Numbered from the stretch's first letter, positions 17,678-25,661 are shown. The stretch: DNA of 64,000 nucleotides from Sphingobacterium sp. N143 (GCF_030325625.1 NZ_JACAIS010000012.1:80360-144359); one strand, 5' to 3'. A program made the numbers and translations. Notes: a model not told the origin generated them from the letters alone.

Positions 17678-17694
17678 CATAGATGGATATTTTT
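17655..17694. terminator. Terminator overlapping the E1 stop codon
   Basis: A perfect 19-bp stem (AAAAATATCCATCTATGTT and complement, 2-nt centre, so in practice a slightly shorter stem) ends in TTTTT. The 5' arm encodes the last residues of E1 and the stop. It also works for the convergent ROK gene, which ends at 17720. Confidence 0.85.
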
Positions 17695-17719
17695 CATTCT
17701 TTTTTATGCCGTATTCCCG

Positions 17720-18574
17720 TTAACTGAATATACTTGCAGCACCAATCATAGCAGCCTTTTCACCAAGAATGGCTGTATGGATCTTGAATTTGTTAAATTC
17801 CTCCCGATCAGCGATGAAAATAGGAAGTGCCTTAGCAATATTGCCCCCCATAATAAAGATATTGGTTTGATACTTGGCCGCGAAAAATTCCATAAAATCA
17901 AATAAATGGGTGGCATACTCGTCCTTGATGGTTTTAAAATCTGTGGTCTCTCTATAATTATCCAAGATCTGCTTGAGACCCGTTACATCTTTTCCAGTAA
18001 TTTCCTTAAATCTTTTCACGAACCATCTTGTAACAAGGTATTCTTCAAATATACTATCTTGATAAGGTGTGTTCCATAAGTCTGCATCAAATGCTTTTTC
18101 ACCCTGATTCCAAACGGAGGAGCCTAGTCCAGTCCCAAGAGTGATCCCCAATATTCTAGCATTGGATTGTAGGTTTTGCACAAATATTTCCCCTTGCAAG
18201 AAAGCAGCCGCATCATTAATAAAATGTATGGCTGTGGGCTCCAAACCTAATTCTGCCGACAAAAGACTTTTGACATCTTTGTTGTAAAGATTATCGTATT
18301 TGCTCTGTCCCAACATTTTGGAAACACCATTTTCATAATCAAATGGACCAGGCATTGCTATACCAACGAACTGAATGGCCGTAGGAGCAGAGCCTACAAT
18401 ATCCTGAATGGTAGATGCCCAGGTGTGTAAAATCGTTTTAGCATCTCCTTGAGAAAAAACGTGGTTTCTAACCACGTTCTCCAAATGTATATTCCATTGT
18501 TTGGTGTCAATGATACAGGCGGAAATATGTGTGCCACCAATATCAACGCCGACGACATAATTATCTTGCAGCAT
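17720..18574 (-). CDS. ROK family sugar kinase
   Basis: The start was set at MLQDNYVVGVDIGGTH; the open frame continues 44 codons upstream but only in the alternative frame of aroC. The protein (284 aa) has the phosphate 1 loop GVDIGGTHISACIID, phosphate 2 region GITLGTGLGSSVW and FINDAAAFLQGE with the catalytic Asp. The usual ROK zinc motif with clustered Cys after the GxGxG region is missing, as in polyphosphate glucokinases. So it is likely a glucose or hexose kinase, but donor and substrate are not certain. Its start overlaps the aroC stop by 14 bp (18561-18574), so it is probably translationally coupled to chorismate synthase. Confidence 0.85.
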   Translation of the reverse strand: MLQDNYVVGVDIGGTHISACIIDTKQWNIHLENVVRNHVFSQGDAKTILHTWASTIQDIVGSAPTAIQFVGIAMPGPFDYENGVSKMLGQSKYDNLYNKDVKSLLSAELGLEPTAIHFINDAAAFLQGEIFVQNLQSNARILGITLGTGLGSSVWNQGEKAFDADLWNTPYQDSIFEEYLVTRWFVKRFKEITGKDVTGLKQILDNYRETTDFKTIKDEYATHLFDFMEFFAAKYQTNIFIMGGNIAKALPIFIADREEFNKFKIHTAILGEKAAMIGAASIFS

Positions 18575-19667
18575 GTTTGTAACTTTGATGTTTAAGTAGA
18601 TGATCCGCAATGACAAGTGCCGCCATAGCCTCCACAATAATAACTGCTCTAGAAACAACACATGGGTCATGTCTTCCCTTTCCACTTGCAATAGCAGGGT
18701 TACCATGGATATCCACTGTTTCTTGATCTCTCATGATGGTGGCAACAGGTTTAAATGCTACTTTAAAAGTAATATCCATTCCATTTGATATACCACCCTG
18801 AATTCCTCCAGAGAAATTGGTATGTGTATGCACTTGATTTAAATCATGGTCATCTGCTACAAATATATCATTATGTTCGGAACCTCGCAACTCCGATCCT
18901 GCAAAACCTGATCCATATTCAAATCCGTGTACGGCATTGATGCTCATCATCGCTTTGGCGAGGTCAGCATGGAGTTTGTCAAACACCGGCTCACCCAGCC
19001 CAATTGGGACATGTCTTATCACCGCAGAAATACGTCCACCTACAGTATCACCTGCTTTGCGGACAGAATCAATAAATTCGACCATTTCATTGGCTGTCGC
19101 CGGGTCGGCACAGCGGGCAATATTTGACTCCCGTAAATCAAGCAATGTTTTGAGGTCTTTTGTATCTACGTTGGGCGCCTCTATTGTACCAACTCCTGAA
19201 ACATGGGCAAAGATTTCTATACCAAATTGCTGTAAAAAGCTTTTTGCCACGGCGCCTGCCGCAACACGGGCCGCTGTTTCGCGAGCCGAAGAACGACCAC
19301 CACCGCGATAGTCACGGATGCCGTATTTCATCTGATAAGTGAAGTCCGCATGTGAAGGCCTAAAGATATCTTTAATATGGGTATAGTCTTTAGAACGCTG
19401 ATCTTCATTTGGTATAACAATAGCAATTGGCGTGCCTGTCGATTTTCCCTCGAATACGCCGGACAGGATCTGTGCCGTGTCGCTTTCTTTTCTTTGGGTG
19501 GTAATCTTAGACTGTCCTGGTTTTCGTTTGTCGAGCTCAGACTGTATAAATTCTTCGTCTATCGTTATATTTGAAGGGCAACCATCAATAATAACACCAA
19601 TGGCTTTACCATGTGATTCGCCAAAAGTGCTGATTCTGAATAAATCGCCAAATGAATTTCCTGCCAT
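18561..19667 (-). CDS. aroC: Chorismate synthase
   Basis: 368 aa. Signature motifs are present: GESHGKAIGVIIDG near the N-terminus, then RPSHADFTYQMKYG, RDYRGGGRSSARETA and, near residue 300, the MRDQETVD region followed by GRHDPCVV. It converts 5-enolpyruvylshikimate-3-phosphate to chorismate using reduced FMN. Length is normal (about 360 aa). It lies 212 bp downstream of aroA on the same strand, with a terminator-like hairpin between, so it may be transcribed partly on its own. The ROK kinase gene overlaps its end. Confidence 0.97.
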   Translation of the reverse strand: MAGNSFGDLFRISTFGESHGKAIGVIIDGCPSNITIDEEFIQSELDKRKPGQSKITTQRKESDTAQILSGVFEGKSTGTPIAIVIPNEDQRSKDYTHIKDIFRPSHADFTYQMKYGIRDYRGGGRSSARETAARVAAGAVAKSFLQQFGIEIFAHVSGVGTIEAPNVDTKDLKTLLDLRESNIARCADPATANEMVEFIDSVRKAGDTVGGRISAVIRHVPIGLGEPVFDKLHADLAKAMMSINAVHGFEYGSGFAGSELRGSEHNDIFVADDHDLNQVHTHTNFSGGIQGGISNGMDITFKVAFKPVATIMRDQETVDIHGNPAIASGKGRHDPCVVSRAVIIVEAMAALVIADHLLKHQSYKHAAR

Positions 19668-19834
19668 AAAAATTAAATTTCAATAAACTTAGATAAATTT
19701 GCTTTCATATGCAATGATAGCATCACTGTAAAACACAAATTATCTGTACGGATTATTTAAATGCATTCCTGATTGTTTTACAAAGACTGTCTCCTCAAGG
19801 CATTAGCCTATCTTTCTATGGCGGAGATAGCAGT
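19668..19834. other. Spacer between aroA and aroC
   Basis: About 170 bp of AT-rich sequence between the hairpin after aroA and the aroC start. It has a small stem CTATCT/AGATAG at 19809-19830. It contains no open frame of interest and no strong -33/-7 pair was found. Confidence 0.4.
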
Positions 19835-19874
19835 GAAAACCGGGATGATACCTGTTCTATCTGTCCCGGTTCTC
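19835..19874 (-). terminator. Hairpin after aroA, probable terminator
   Basis: On the minus strand, GAGAACCGGGA pairs with TCCCGGTTTTC (8-bp core AACCGGGA/TCCCGGTT, 18-nt loop), with a short T-run in the 3' arm. It lies 6 nt past the aroA stop and would reduce transcription into aroC. Confidence 0.5.
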
Positions 19875-19879
19875 TTATG

Positions 19880-21130
19880 TTAGTCAATCACAAAAGCTTG
19901 TGCTTGTAGATGTTTCCAAAAATCTGGATATGATTTTTCGACAACCTGTGGTTCGGCAATCTTAATGTGATCAAAGACAAGTGCCAATGGTGCAAAAGCC
20001 ATGGCCATGCGATGATCCTCATAGGTGTCAAATGTAATGTCCTTAGGTTGAAATACCTGGCTTGTTTGTAGATGATACGTTTCCCCATCCTCAATTAAAA
20101 CGGCGCCAAATTTAGCGATCTCTGCCTGCAATGCAGCTATACGGTCCGTTTCTTTGATCTTTAACGTTTCAAGCCCCGTAAAGGAAACATCACGGCGTAA
20201 AGCTGCAGCAACCACAACAACAGTTTGTGCAAGGTCAGGGCATTCCTTAAAATCAAATCGTGTTTTGTCCGAATTGACTGGTATTTTGCTCAGGTGTAAA
20301 CCATCATGCTCAAAACTGGATTGTACACCAAAATATTTCATAATTTCGACGATCGCTATATCCCCCTGTAAACTTTCCTCTCTTAGCCCGGGTAAAACAA
20401 TCGATGAATTAGCCTCAGCAAGTGCAACGATAGCATACCAATACGAGGCTGCACTCCAGTCGGGCTCCACGAATATTGTCTGCTTTTCAAAAGCCTGGGG
20501 TTCAATCTTGATCGCATTATCTGTCCATACATACTGGATACCCACGCTTTTGAGCATATCCAACGTCATGGAAACGTATGGTTTCGATGTCAACTCACCA
20601 TCAATTTCTAGCGTGAGTCCTTTTTTTAATGCAGGGGCAATGAGTAATAAAGCTGATATGTACTGACTACTGATATTCCCCTTTATCCGAACATGGTCTT
20701 TCCCTTGAAATAATCCTCCTTCAATTTTTAGTGGAGGATAACCCACTTTTTTCTGATAGTGGATCTCGGCGCCAATTTCTTTCATTGCATCCACCAGAAT
20801 TCCTATGGGGCGTTGTTGCATACGTTCCGTACCTGTAAGAATAAAGTTCCCCTTAACCAGGTTTAAGTAAGCTGTGAGAAAGCGCATGGCAGTACCTGCT
20901 GGGCCAATATCTATGGTATTATATCCAGCGTGGGGATTTGCAGCAACCTGTAGCACACGGTTTAGCGTGACCGTATCAGCTGCTTCCGAAAGGTTCGCAA
21001 TAGCAACCTGCCCTTTGCTTAAGGATTGGATGATAAGTGCACGGTTGCTCTCAGATTTTGATCCTGTGAGTTGAACCGTGCCTTTAACCTTTTTTGAGGG
21101 ATGCGTCAGCCTGATGACTTGTTGATTCAT
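19880..21130 (-). CDS. aroA: 3-phosphoshikimate 1-carboxyvinyltransferase (EPSP synthase)
   Basis: 416 aa. It joins shikimate-3-phosphate and PEP in the sixth shikimate step. The N-terminal motif is GSKSESNRAL (23-32). The PEP loop is GPAGTAMRFL (76-85), where E. coli has GNAGTAMRPL. The middle QQRPIGILVDAM, and KETDRIAAL and YEDHRMAMAFAPLAL near the end, are all diagnostic. Two loop residues differ from the E. coli type: Pro77 for Asn94 and Phe84 for Pro101. The start overlaps the upstream stop by one base (TAATG), so it is in the same operon as the DAHP synthase gene. Confidence 0.96.
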   Translation of the reverse strand: MNQQVIRLTHPSKKVKGTVQLTGSKSESNRALIIQSLSKGQVAIANLSEAADTVTLNRVLQVAANPHAGYNTIDIGPAGTAMRFLTAYLNLVKGNFILTGTERMQQRPIGILVDAMKEIGAEIHYQKKVGYPPLKIEGGLFQGKDHVRIKGNISSQYISALLLIAPALKKGLTLEIDGELTSKPYVSMTLDMLKSVGIQYVWTDNAIKIEPQAFEKQTIFVEPDWSAASYWYAIVALAEANSSIVLPGLREESLQGDIAIVEIMKYFGVQSSFEHDGLHLSKIPVNSDKTRFDFKECPDLAQTVVVVAAALRRDVSFTGLETLKIKETDRIAALQAEIAKFGAVLIEDGETYHLQTSQVFQPKDITFDTYEDHRMAMAFAPLALVFDHIKIAEPQVVEKSYPDFWKHLQAQAFVID

Positions 21131-22242
21131 TATGCTTCAGCTGTTGGTTGTTCCTGTTGATTCATAACCGCATTTTGCTTACGGATAGATTCGTTGTGGA
21201 TCAATTCTAAAAATTTGGTTGCAAACTCATTACCCAATGATAATGCTTCAGCAAGTTTTGTGCGCTTTTGAACAATCTCATCCCAACGGTTTACCTGTAA
21301 AATGGTAACATTGTTGTCCCGTTTGTATTCACCGATCTTTTCTGCGATTTTCATGCGTTCACCTATTTTTTGAATGATCAAATCATCCAATTTATCAATA
21401 TTGCTGCGTAATTCTGCCAATTTATCCTCAAATGAAGGGTTATCAGAAGCTGCTTTACGCAAAGTTAGATGATCGATCAAGTCTGCCAAAGCAGCAGGAG
21501 TAACTTGTTGTTTTGCATCAGTCCAAGCAACAGAAGGATCGATGTGTGATTCCACGATTAAACCCTGCATATCCATATCCATTGCTTTTTGCGCAATGTA
21601 AGGTAATAATTCACGGTTTCCACAGATATGGCTTGGGTCATTGATGATCGGCAAATTAGGACAAGCTGTTTTCAGTTGAATCGCTAAATCCCACATCGGT
21701 TCATTACGGAAAGCTGTTTTTTCGTAAGATGAGAATCCTCTATGGATAGCACCTAATTTTTTGATACCAGCGCGATTGATACGTTCCAATGCACCGATCC
21801 ACAGCGATAAATCTGGGTTAACCGGGTTTTTTACAAAAACTGGAACGTCCACACCCTGTAAAGCATCTGCGATTTCCTGTACAGTGAAGGGGTTAGCAGT
21901 TGAACGTGCACCTACCCAAAGTACATCCACACCAGCAGCTAAAGCTTCTTCCACATGTTTTGCTGTAGCTACTTCTGTAGCGATCAATAAGCCCGTTTCT
22001 GCTTTAGCTCTTTTCAACCACTCTAAACCGATGGAACCGATACCTTCGAATTCCCCTGGGCGTGTACGTGGCTTCCAAATGCCGGCACGTAAAACATTAA
22101 CCTTGCCAGTGTTGGCCAATAAATGTGCTGTTGATACCAGTTGCTCTTCTGTTTCAGCACTACAAGGACCAGCAATAATTAAAGGTTTGTCTCCTGTATC
22201 CAACCAAGATTTCAACGGAGCGATGTCTAATGTATTTTTCAT
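21130..22242 (-). CDS. Bifunctional DAHP synthase/chorismate mutase
   Basis: 370 aa. Residues about 10-260 form a type I-beta (KDOPS-like) DAHP synthase with IIAGPCSAET (residues 19-28), KPRTRPGEFEG, VGARSTANPF and NDPSHICG. Residues about 275-360 form an AroQ-type chorismate mutase (ELRSNIDKLDDLIIQKIGERM, in two runs, then IGEYKRDNN). It makes the first committed compound of the shikimate pathway and converts chorismate to prephenate. Fusion of the two is known in Bacteroidota and Bacillus, and the mutase part usually confers feedback control by chorismate or prephenate. The gene lies 43 bp after pheA and its stop overlaps the aroA start. Confidence 0.95.
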   Translation of the reverse strand: MKNTLDIAPLKSWLDTGDKPLIIAGPCSAETEEQLVSTAHLLANTGKVNVLRAGIWKPRTRPGEFEGIGSIGLEWLKRAKAETGLLIATEVATAKHVEEALAAGVDVLWVGARSTANPFTVQEIADALQGVDVPVFVKNPVNPDLSLWIGALERINRAGIKKLGAIHRGFSSYEKTAFRNEPMWDLAIQLKTACPNLPIINDPSHICGNRELLPYIAQKAMDMDMQGLIVESHIDPSVAWTDAKQQVTPAALADLIDHLTLRKAASDNPSFEDKLAELRSNIDKLDDLIIQKIGERMKIAEKIGEYKRDNNVTILQVNRWDEIVQKRTKLAEALSLGNEFATKFLELIHNESIRKQNAVMNQQEQPTAEA

Positions 22243-22285
22243 GTTAAGTTTGATTATCTTTTTATTTTGTATGCGTAATTATTGT

Positions 22286-23110
22286 TTACAGCTTTTCATT
22301 TTTAATGTACTCACCCATAATATTGAAATTGATGCTATGTTTGAGTACTTTTCGGATAGCTGCCTCATAGTCAGATTGTTTTTTCCATTCTACATCGACG
22401 AAAAAATCGTATTCGTTACGTTTACCAATAACAGGCATGGATTGAATTTTACTGAGATTGATGTTTTGCTCCGCAAAGCATTGTAAGATTGTTGCTAAAG
22501 ATCCTACTGTGTTCCCCGTCTGGAATGACAACGATGCTTTATTCGCATTTTTGTGCTCCACCACCTCATTCGAAAGTACCAAGAAACGGGTAGCATTCTT
22601 TTTATTGGTCTCAATTCTCTTCTCCAGGATCTCAAGACCGTAAATTTCAGCAGCTAAGGCTCCTGCGATAGCGGCAGTATCGGTCAATTTCCGCTCAGCG
22701 ATCATCTTGGCCGTTGCTGCTGTGTCAGACCCCTCGGTAATGCGTACACCTTCCAAGTCAGCAAGAAATTCTTCACATTGACGAATGGCTATCGGATGCG
22801 ATTCGATATGCTTGATATCTTTTAATTTAACACCAGGCAGGACCAGTAAATTCTGCTGGATATTCAGATATACCTCCCCTATAATGTGGAATTTATAATC
22901 TCGCAATAGATTATAGTTGGGGAGTAGACTGCCTGCAATCGAATTTTCGATCGCCATGACAATGTAATCAACTTTTCCTTGCTTGAGCAATTCACAAGTT
23001 TTTTTGAATGAATCGCATTCCACAATTTCAACTTCTCGTCCAAAATATTTGAATGCTGCTTCTTCGTGAAATGAAGCTTTTGCTCCTTGTATCGCAATTT
23101 TTAAACTCAT
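22286..23110 (-). CDS. pheA: Prephenate dehydratase
   Basis: 274 aa stand-alone enzyme. Residues 1-180 are the dehydratase domain (KIAIQGAKASFHEEAAFKYF at the start, AIENSIAGSLLPNY, then the catalytic Thr in KKNATRFLVLS). Residues about 195-270 form an ACT domain (GNTVGSLATILQCFAEQNIN) that normally binds Phe for feedback inhibition. It makes phenylpyruvate from prephenate. It is the first gene of the cluster, and a leader with a Phe/Tyr-rich peptide and a terminator precede it. No tyrA is present nearby, so tyrosine is made through a gene elsewhere. Confidence 0.96.
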   Translation of the reverse strand: MSLKIAIQGAKASFHEEAAFKYFGREVEIVECDSFKKTCELLKQGKVDYIVMAIENSIAGSLLPNYNLLRDYKFHIIGEVYLNIQQNLLVLPGVKLKDIKHIESHPIAIRQCEEFLADLEGVRITEGSDTAATAKMIAERKLTDTAAIAGALAAEIYGLEILEKRIETNKKNATRFLVLSNEVVEHKNANKASLSFQTGNTVGSLATILQCFAEQNINLSKIQSMPVIGKRNEYDFFVDVEWKKQSDYEAAIRKVLKHSINFNIMGEYIKNEKL

Positions 23111-23134
23111 TTTTTGTATCGCTGTTTTGCTTTA

Positions 23135-23178
23135 AACAAGAAAGAGTCCCGGTCATTAAACCGGGACTCTTTCTTGTT
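23135..23178 (-). terminator. Attenuator (terminator) of the pheA operon
   Basis: A perfect 18-bp stem (AACAAGAAAGAGTCCCGG and complement) with an 8-nt loop, 24 nt before the pheA start, ending in a U-rich arm (CUUUCUUGUUU). On the minus strand the leader sequence GCCGGGATT (23206-23214) can pair with AGTCCCGGT (23160-23168), the 5' arm of this terminator, giving an exclusive antiterminator of 9 pairs including two G-U. Confidence 0.85.
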
Positions 23179-23203
23179 ATATCTTTTATGATGTATACAC
23201 AAT

Positions 23204-23269
23204 CTAATCCCGGCTCTTATCTTTAAAATAAAAGAAGTTAAAATAGAAATATGTATATGTTTTATTCAT
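23204..23269 (-). CDS. pheA leader peptide, 21 aa, Phe/Tyr rich
   Basis: ATG at 23267-23269, stop TAG at 23204-23206. Residues 4-15 are TYTYFYFNFFYF: five Phe and four Tyr, nine of the eleven codons from 5 to 15. The rest is KDKSRD. An AAGG lies directly before the ATG, and a promoter is found about 20 nt upstream. The stop codon overlaps the segment that can pair with the terminator arm. A ribosome stalled at the Phe/Tyr codons would leave that segment free for pairing (read-through), while one reaching the stop would cover it (termination). This is the layout of pheA/trp leader attenuators. The sequence gives no indication of a different role. Confidence 0.85.
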   Translation of the reverse strand: MNKTYTYFYFNFFYFKDKSRD

Positions 23270-23289
23270 CCTTGTGTTGTTTGACATTT

Positions 23290-23319
23290 CAAATGTACGA
23301 ATGTTTTTTAAATAACAAA
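23290..23319 (-). promoter_or_regulatory. Predicted promoter of the pheA leader and operon
   Basis: Minus strand: TTTG (23316-23319), 18-nt spacer, TACATTTG (23290-23297). The expected start of transcription is near 23283, about 14 nt before the leader peptide. Confidence 0.7.
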
Positions 23320-23329
23320 GAAAAAATAA

Positions 23330-23640
23330 TTTTTTTCATAAAATAATCCATGAATTCCACTTTGTTTTTCGTTGTTTTTTAAGGGTAAATTTTGTTGTTT
23401 TTAATGGGGTAAATTGATCTGTTTTTTATTGCTTTTATTTTACTTAAATAGGTGTTTTAAGGGTTTTTGTCGTGTTTTATCTGTTTTTTTATTGATTTTT
23501 TATCTGTTTTATGTCTTTTATTAAGTGTGTTTTTTATAGGAAAAATGTGGTGTAAAACAGGTGGTATATTTAATGTTTTTATGCTTTAAATAATGTGATT
23601 TTTTAACGGATTTTTAAGCTGTTTTCTGCGTAAGTTGTTA
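23330..23640. other. T-rich spacer with ATCTGTTTT repeats
   Basis: About 300 bp with no gene. The plus strand is very rich in T and poor in C. Three copies of an ATCTGTTTT motif are seen, at 23416-23431, 23478-23494 and 23501-23510, the first two extended as ATCTGTTTTTT(T)ATTG. No open frame or RNA gene was recognised. Confidence 0.6.
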
Positions 23641-23654
23641 AAAAAGGATTTTAT

Positions 23655-23662
23655 TACCTTTG
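23655..23662 (+). promoter_or_regulatory. Predicted -7 element of the nuclease gene
   Basis: TACCTTTG matches TAnnTTTG. It lies 18 nt before the chosen start at 23680 and inside the longest open frame, which rules out starts upstream of it. Confidence 0.6.
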
Positions 23663-23679
23663 CGCAAAATATGTATTTT

Positions 23680-24156
23680 ATGCTAAAGCGAATTAATTTT
23701 TATGTGAGTGCCTTATTGGTTTGTGTCGTTTTGTCTAGTTTTACTTTCCGGGGAGAGGAGAAACAAGCCAGGGTACAGCGGGTGATTGATGGTGATACCT
23801 TTGTGATAGAAAATGGAACTTCAAAAGGCGAGAAAGTAAGATTGATTGGAGTTGACGCGCCTGAAACGAGAAGAACAGCGCGGAAAGAAGTAGGGTATTA
23901 TGGCCAGGAGGCAAAAGAATATTTAAGAACTATGTTGAACGGTAAACAGGTGAAGTTAGTATTCGATGTAGGAAAAAGAGACCGTTATGGAAGACTACTT
24001 GCTTATGTGTATCTTGGAAACAAATTTGTAAATGCAGAGCTGGTTAAGCAGGGATATGCTGTATCTTATACATTGGCACCCAATGTGCAATATGCTGATT
24101 TGTTTTTGAAATTAGAACGTCAGGCCCGGCAAGCTAAACGTGGGCTTTGGAATTAA
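23680..24156 (+). CDS. Secreted/lipid-anchored thermonuclease family (SNase-like) nuclease
   Basis: The start at MLKRINFYVSALLVCVVLSS was chosen because the promoter -7 box lies upstream of it and a signal peptide begins here. The frame is open 15 codons further, and an ATG at 23671 is an alternative. The mature domain has the SNase motifs VIDGDTF, RLIGVDAPETR and YGRLLAYVY, with the catalytic Arg/Asp/Glu set in these three. About 158 aa in all. It probably hydrolyses DNA and RNA outside the cytoplasm. It lies 21 bp from the EamA gene. Confidence 0.88.
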   Translation: MLKRINFYVSALLVCVVLSSFTFRGEEKQARVQRVIDGDTFVIENGTSKGEKVRLIGVDAPETRRTARKEVGYYGQEAKEYLRTMLNGKQVKLVFDVGKRDRYGRLLAYVYLGNKFVNAELVKQGYAVSYTLAPNVQYADLFLKLERQARQAKRGLWN

Positions 24157-24177
24157 ATTAAAATTGATATCTGACTA

Positions 24178-25047
24178 ATGATTTTTGTCTTATTAAGTGT
24201 TATCTGTAGTGTCACCGTGGCAGTATTACTGAAATTGGCAAAGCAAAATGATGTTGAAGCAAAGCAAATTATCGTCTGGAACTATCCCGTTGCCGTTGCT
24301 TTGACATATTTTATGCTGCAGCCGGAGCTCAATGATATTGACTGGGGGGCTTTACCCTTCTTGCTTTACGGTGTTTTAGCCCTATTATTGCCCAGTATGT
24401 TTATATTTATAGCCCTGTCAATTCGTTACAGTGGTCTTGTAAAGACAGAAGTTGCACAAAGGCTGTCTTTGTTTATTCCCTTGCTAGCTGCCTTTTTTCT
24501 CTTCCACGAAAAATGGCAGGCAAATAAAATGCTCGGGATAGGAGTAGGGGTGCTGGCTATCATATGTTCCATTGGCTGGCAAAAATCCAGGAAGGCTGCA
24601 AAGGATTCCGGTGCCCGTACAATGGCCCTTTATCCGCTTGTCGTCTTTATCGGGATGGGGGTGATTGATATTCTATTTAAACAGGTAGCCTTACATGTAA
24701 CTGTACCTTATGTCAGCTCGATGTTTATTATATTTGTTATGGCTATGCTGGCTGCTTTGCTATTCATGTTCTATTTTATCATTGTTGAAAAGCAAGTTTT
24801 CTCCATAAAGGCAATAGGTTATGGGGCTGTTTTGGGAGCTTTTAATTTCTGTAATATCTTATTTTATATGAAAGCACACCGTGCGCTGCCAGAAAATCCA
24901 TCTATTGTCTTCACTGGAATGAATATAGGGGTTATTTCATTGGGGGCACTGGTTGGCGTGCTATTTTTCAGGGAAAGATTATCAAGGTTAAATTATCTTG
25001 GGATAGTACTTTCCATTGTTTCAGTTTTAATTATTGCATATCTGTGA
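24178..25047 (+). CDS. EamA/DMT superfamily transporter
   Basis: 289 aa with ten hydrophobic segments, arranged as two EamA repeats of five (the second repeat starts around residue 155, GARTMALYPLVVFIGMGVI). The family's typical ends, such as FTGMNIGVISLGALVGVLFF, are visible. It may export small metabolites; the substrate is not evident. Its stop overlaps the GTG start of the IMPACT protein gene (GTGA), and the two are likely translationally coupled. Confidence 0.85.
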   Translation: MIFVLLSVICSVTVAVLLKLAKQNDVEAKQIIVWNYPVAVALTYFMLQPELNDIDWGALPFLLYGVLALLLPSMFIFIALSIRYSGLVKTEVAQRLSLFIPLLAAFFLFHEKWQANKMLGIGVGVLAIICSIGWQKSRKAAKDSGARTMALYPLVVFIGMGVIDILFKQVALHVTVPYVSSMFIIFVMAMLAALLFMFYFIIVEKQVFSIKAIGYGAVLGAFNFCNILFYMKAHRALPENPSIVFTGMNIGVISLGALVGVLFFRERLSRLNYLGIVLSIVSVLIIAYL

Positions 25048-25661
25048 GCTTATTCGAGGATACATATCGCACCATCGATACAAATTATGAGGGAATTTTC
25101 AGGGATAAGGGGAGCAAATTCATTGCTTATGCCTTTCCTTTTAAATCCGAGGAGAAATTAAAAGATCTTGTACAAGAAGTAAAGGCGCTTCATCCCAAGG
25201 CCAGACATCATTGTTGGGCCTATCGTCTTACTCCCGACCGCAATGTCTTTCGATTAAATGATGACGGGGAACCATCCGGCACGGCGGGCCGACCTATTTT
25301 AAATGTATTGCTTTCAGCAGATCTCACAAATGTGATTGTCGTTGTCGTTCGTTATTTCGGGGGCACATTGTTGGGCGTTCCTGGATTGATCAATGCATAT
25401 AAATCGGCGGCACAGGACGCGCTAAGCCATGCGGAAATCAAAGAATGTACCGTCAATGATGTTTATGGGCTGCGGTTTGATTATCTGGATATGAATGACG
25501 TCATGCGGATTATTAAGGAAGAAGGACTGGAGATCGAAAAACAGGAATTTGACAATAGCTGCTACTTAGAATTTGAAGTGCGCAAGATGCAGGTCAATCA
25601 GGTGGTCGACCGGTTCTCAAAAATAGATCGCTGTCTATTGAATTATATAAGAACGATATGA
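25044..25661 (+). CDS. YigZ/IMPACT family protein
   Basis: 205 aa, start GTG at 25044. The family hallmark HHCWAYRLTPDRNVFRLNDD followed by GEPSGTAGRPIL is present at about residues 55-87, and VVRYFGGTLLGVPGLI completes the N-terminal UPF0029 domain. A C-terminal ferredoxin-like (DUF1949) domain follows at about residues 135-200. Eukaryotic IMPACT controls Gcn2; the bacterial role is not established. It overlaps both neighbours by four bases (GTGA before it, ATGA after it), which shows a tight operon. Confidence 0.92.
   Translation: MSLFEDTYRTIDTNYEGIFRDKGSKFIAYAFPFKSEEKLKDLVQEVKALHPKARHHCWAYRLTPDRNVFRLNDDGEPSGTAGRPILNVLLSADLTNVIVVVVRYFGGTLLGVPGLINAYKSAAQDALSHAEIKECTVNDVYGLRFDYLDMNDVMRIIKEEGLEIEKQEFDNSCYLEFEVRKMQVNQVVDRFSKIDRCLLNYIRTI

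Noticed and set aside
18575..18706. Longer N-terminus of the ROK kinase
   Set aside because: These codons are a frame-shifted reading of aroC; the kinase fold starts at 18574.
23635..23679. Upstream start of the nuclease
   Set aside because: The -7 promoter box lies at 23655-23662, so the earlier codons would not be transcribed; the signal peptide begins at 23680.
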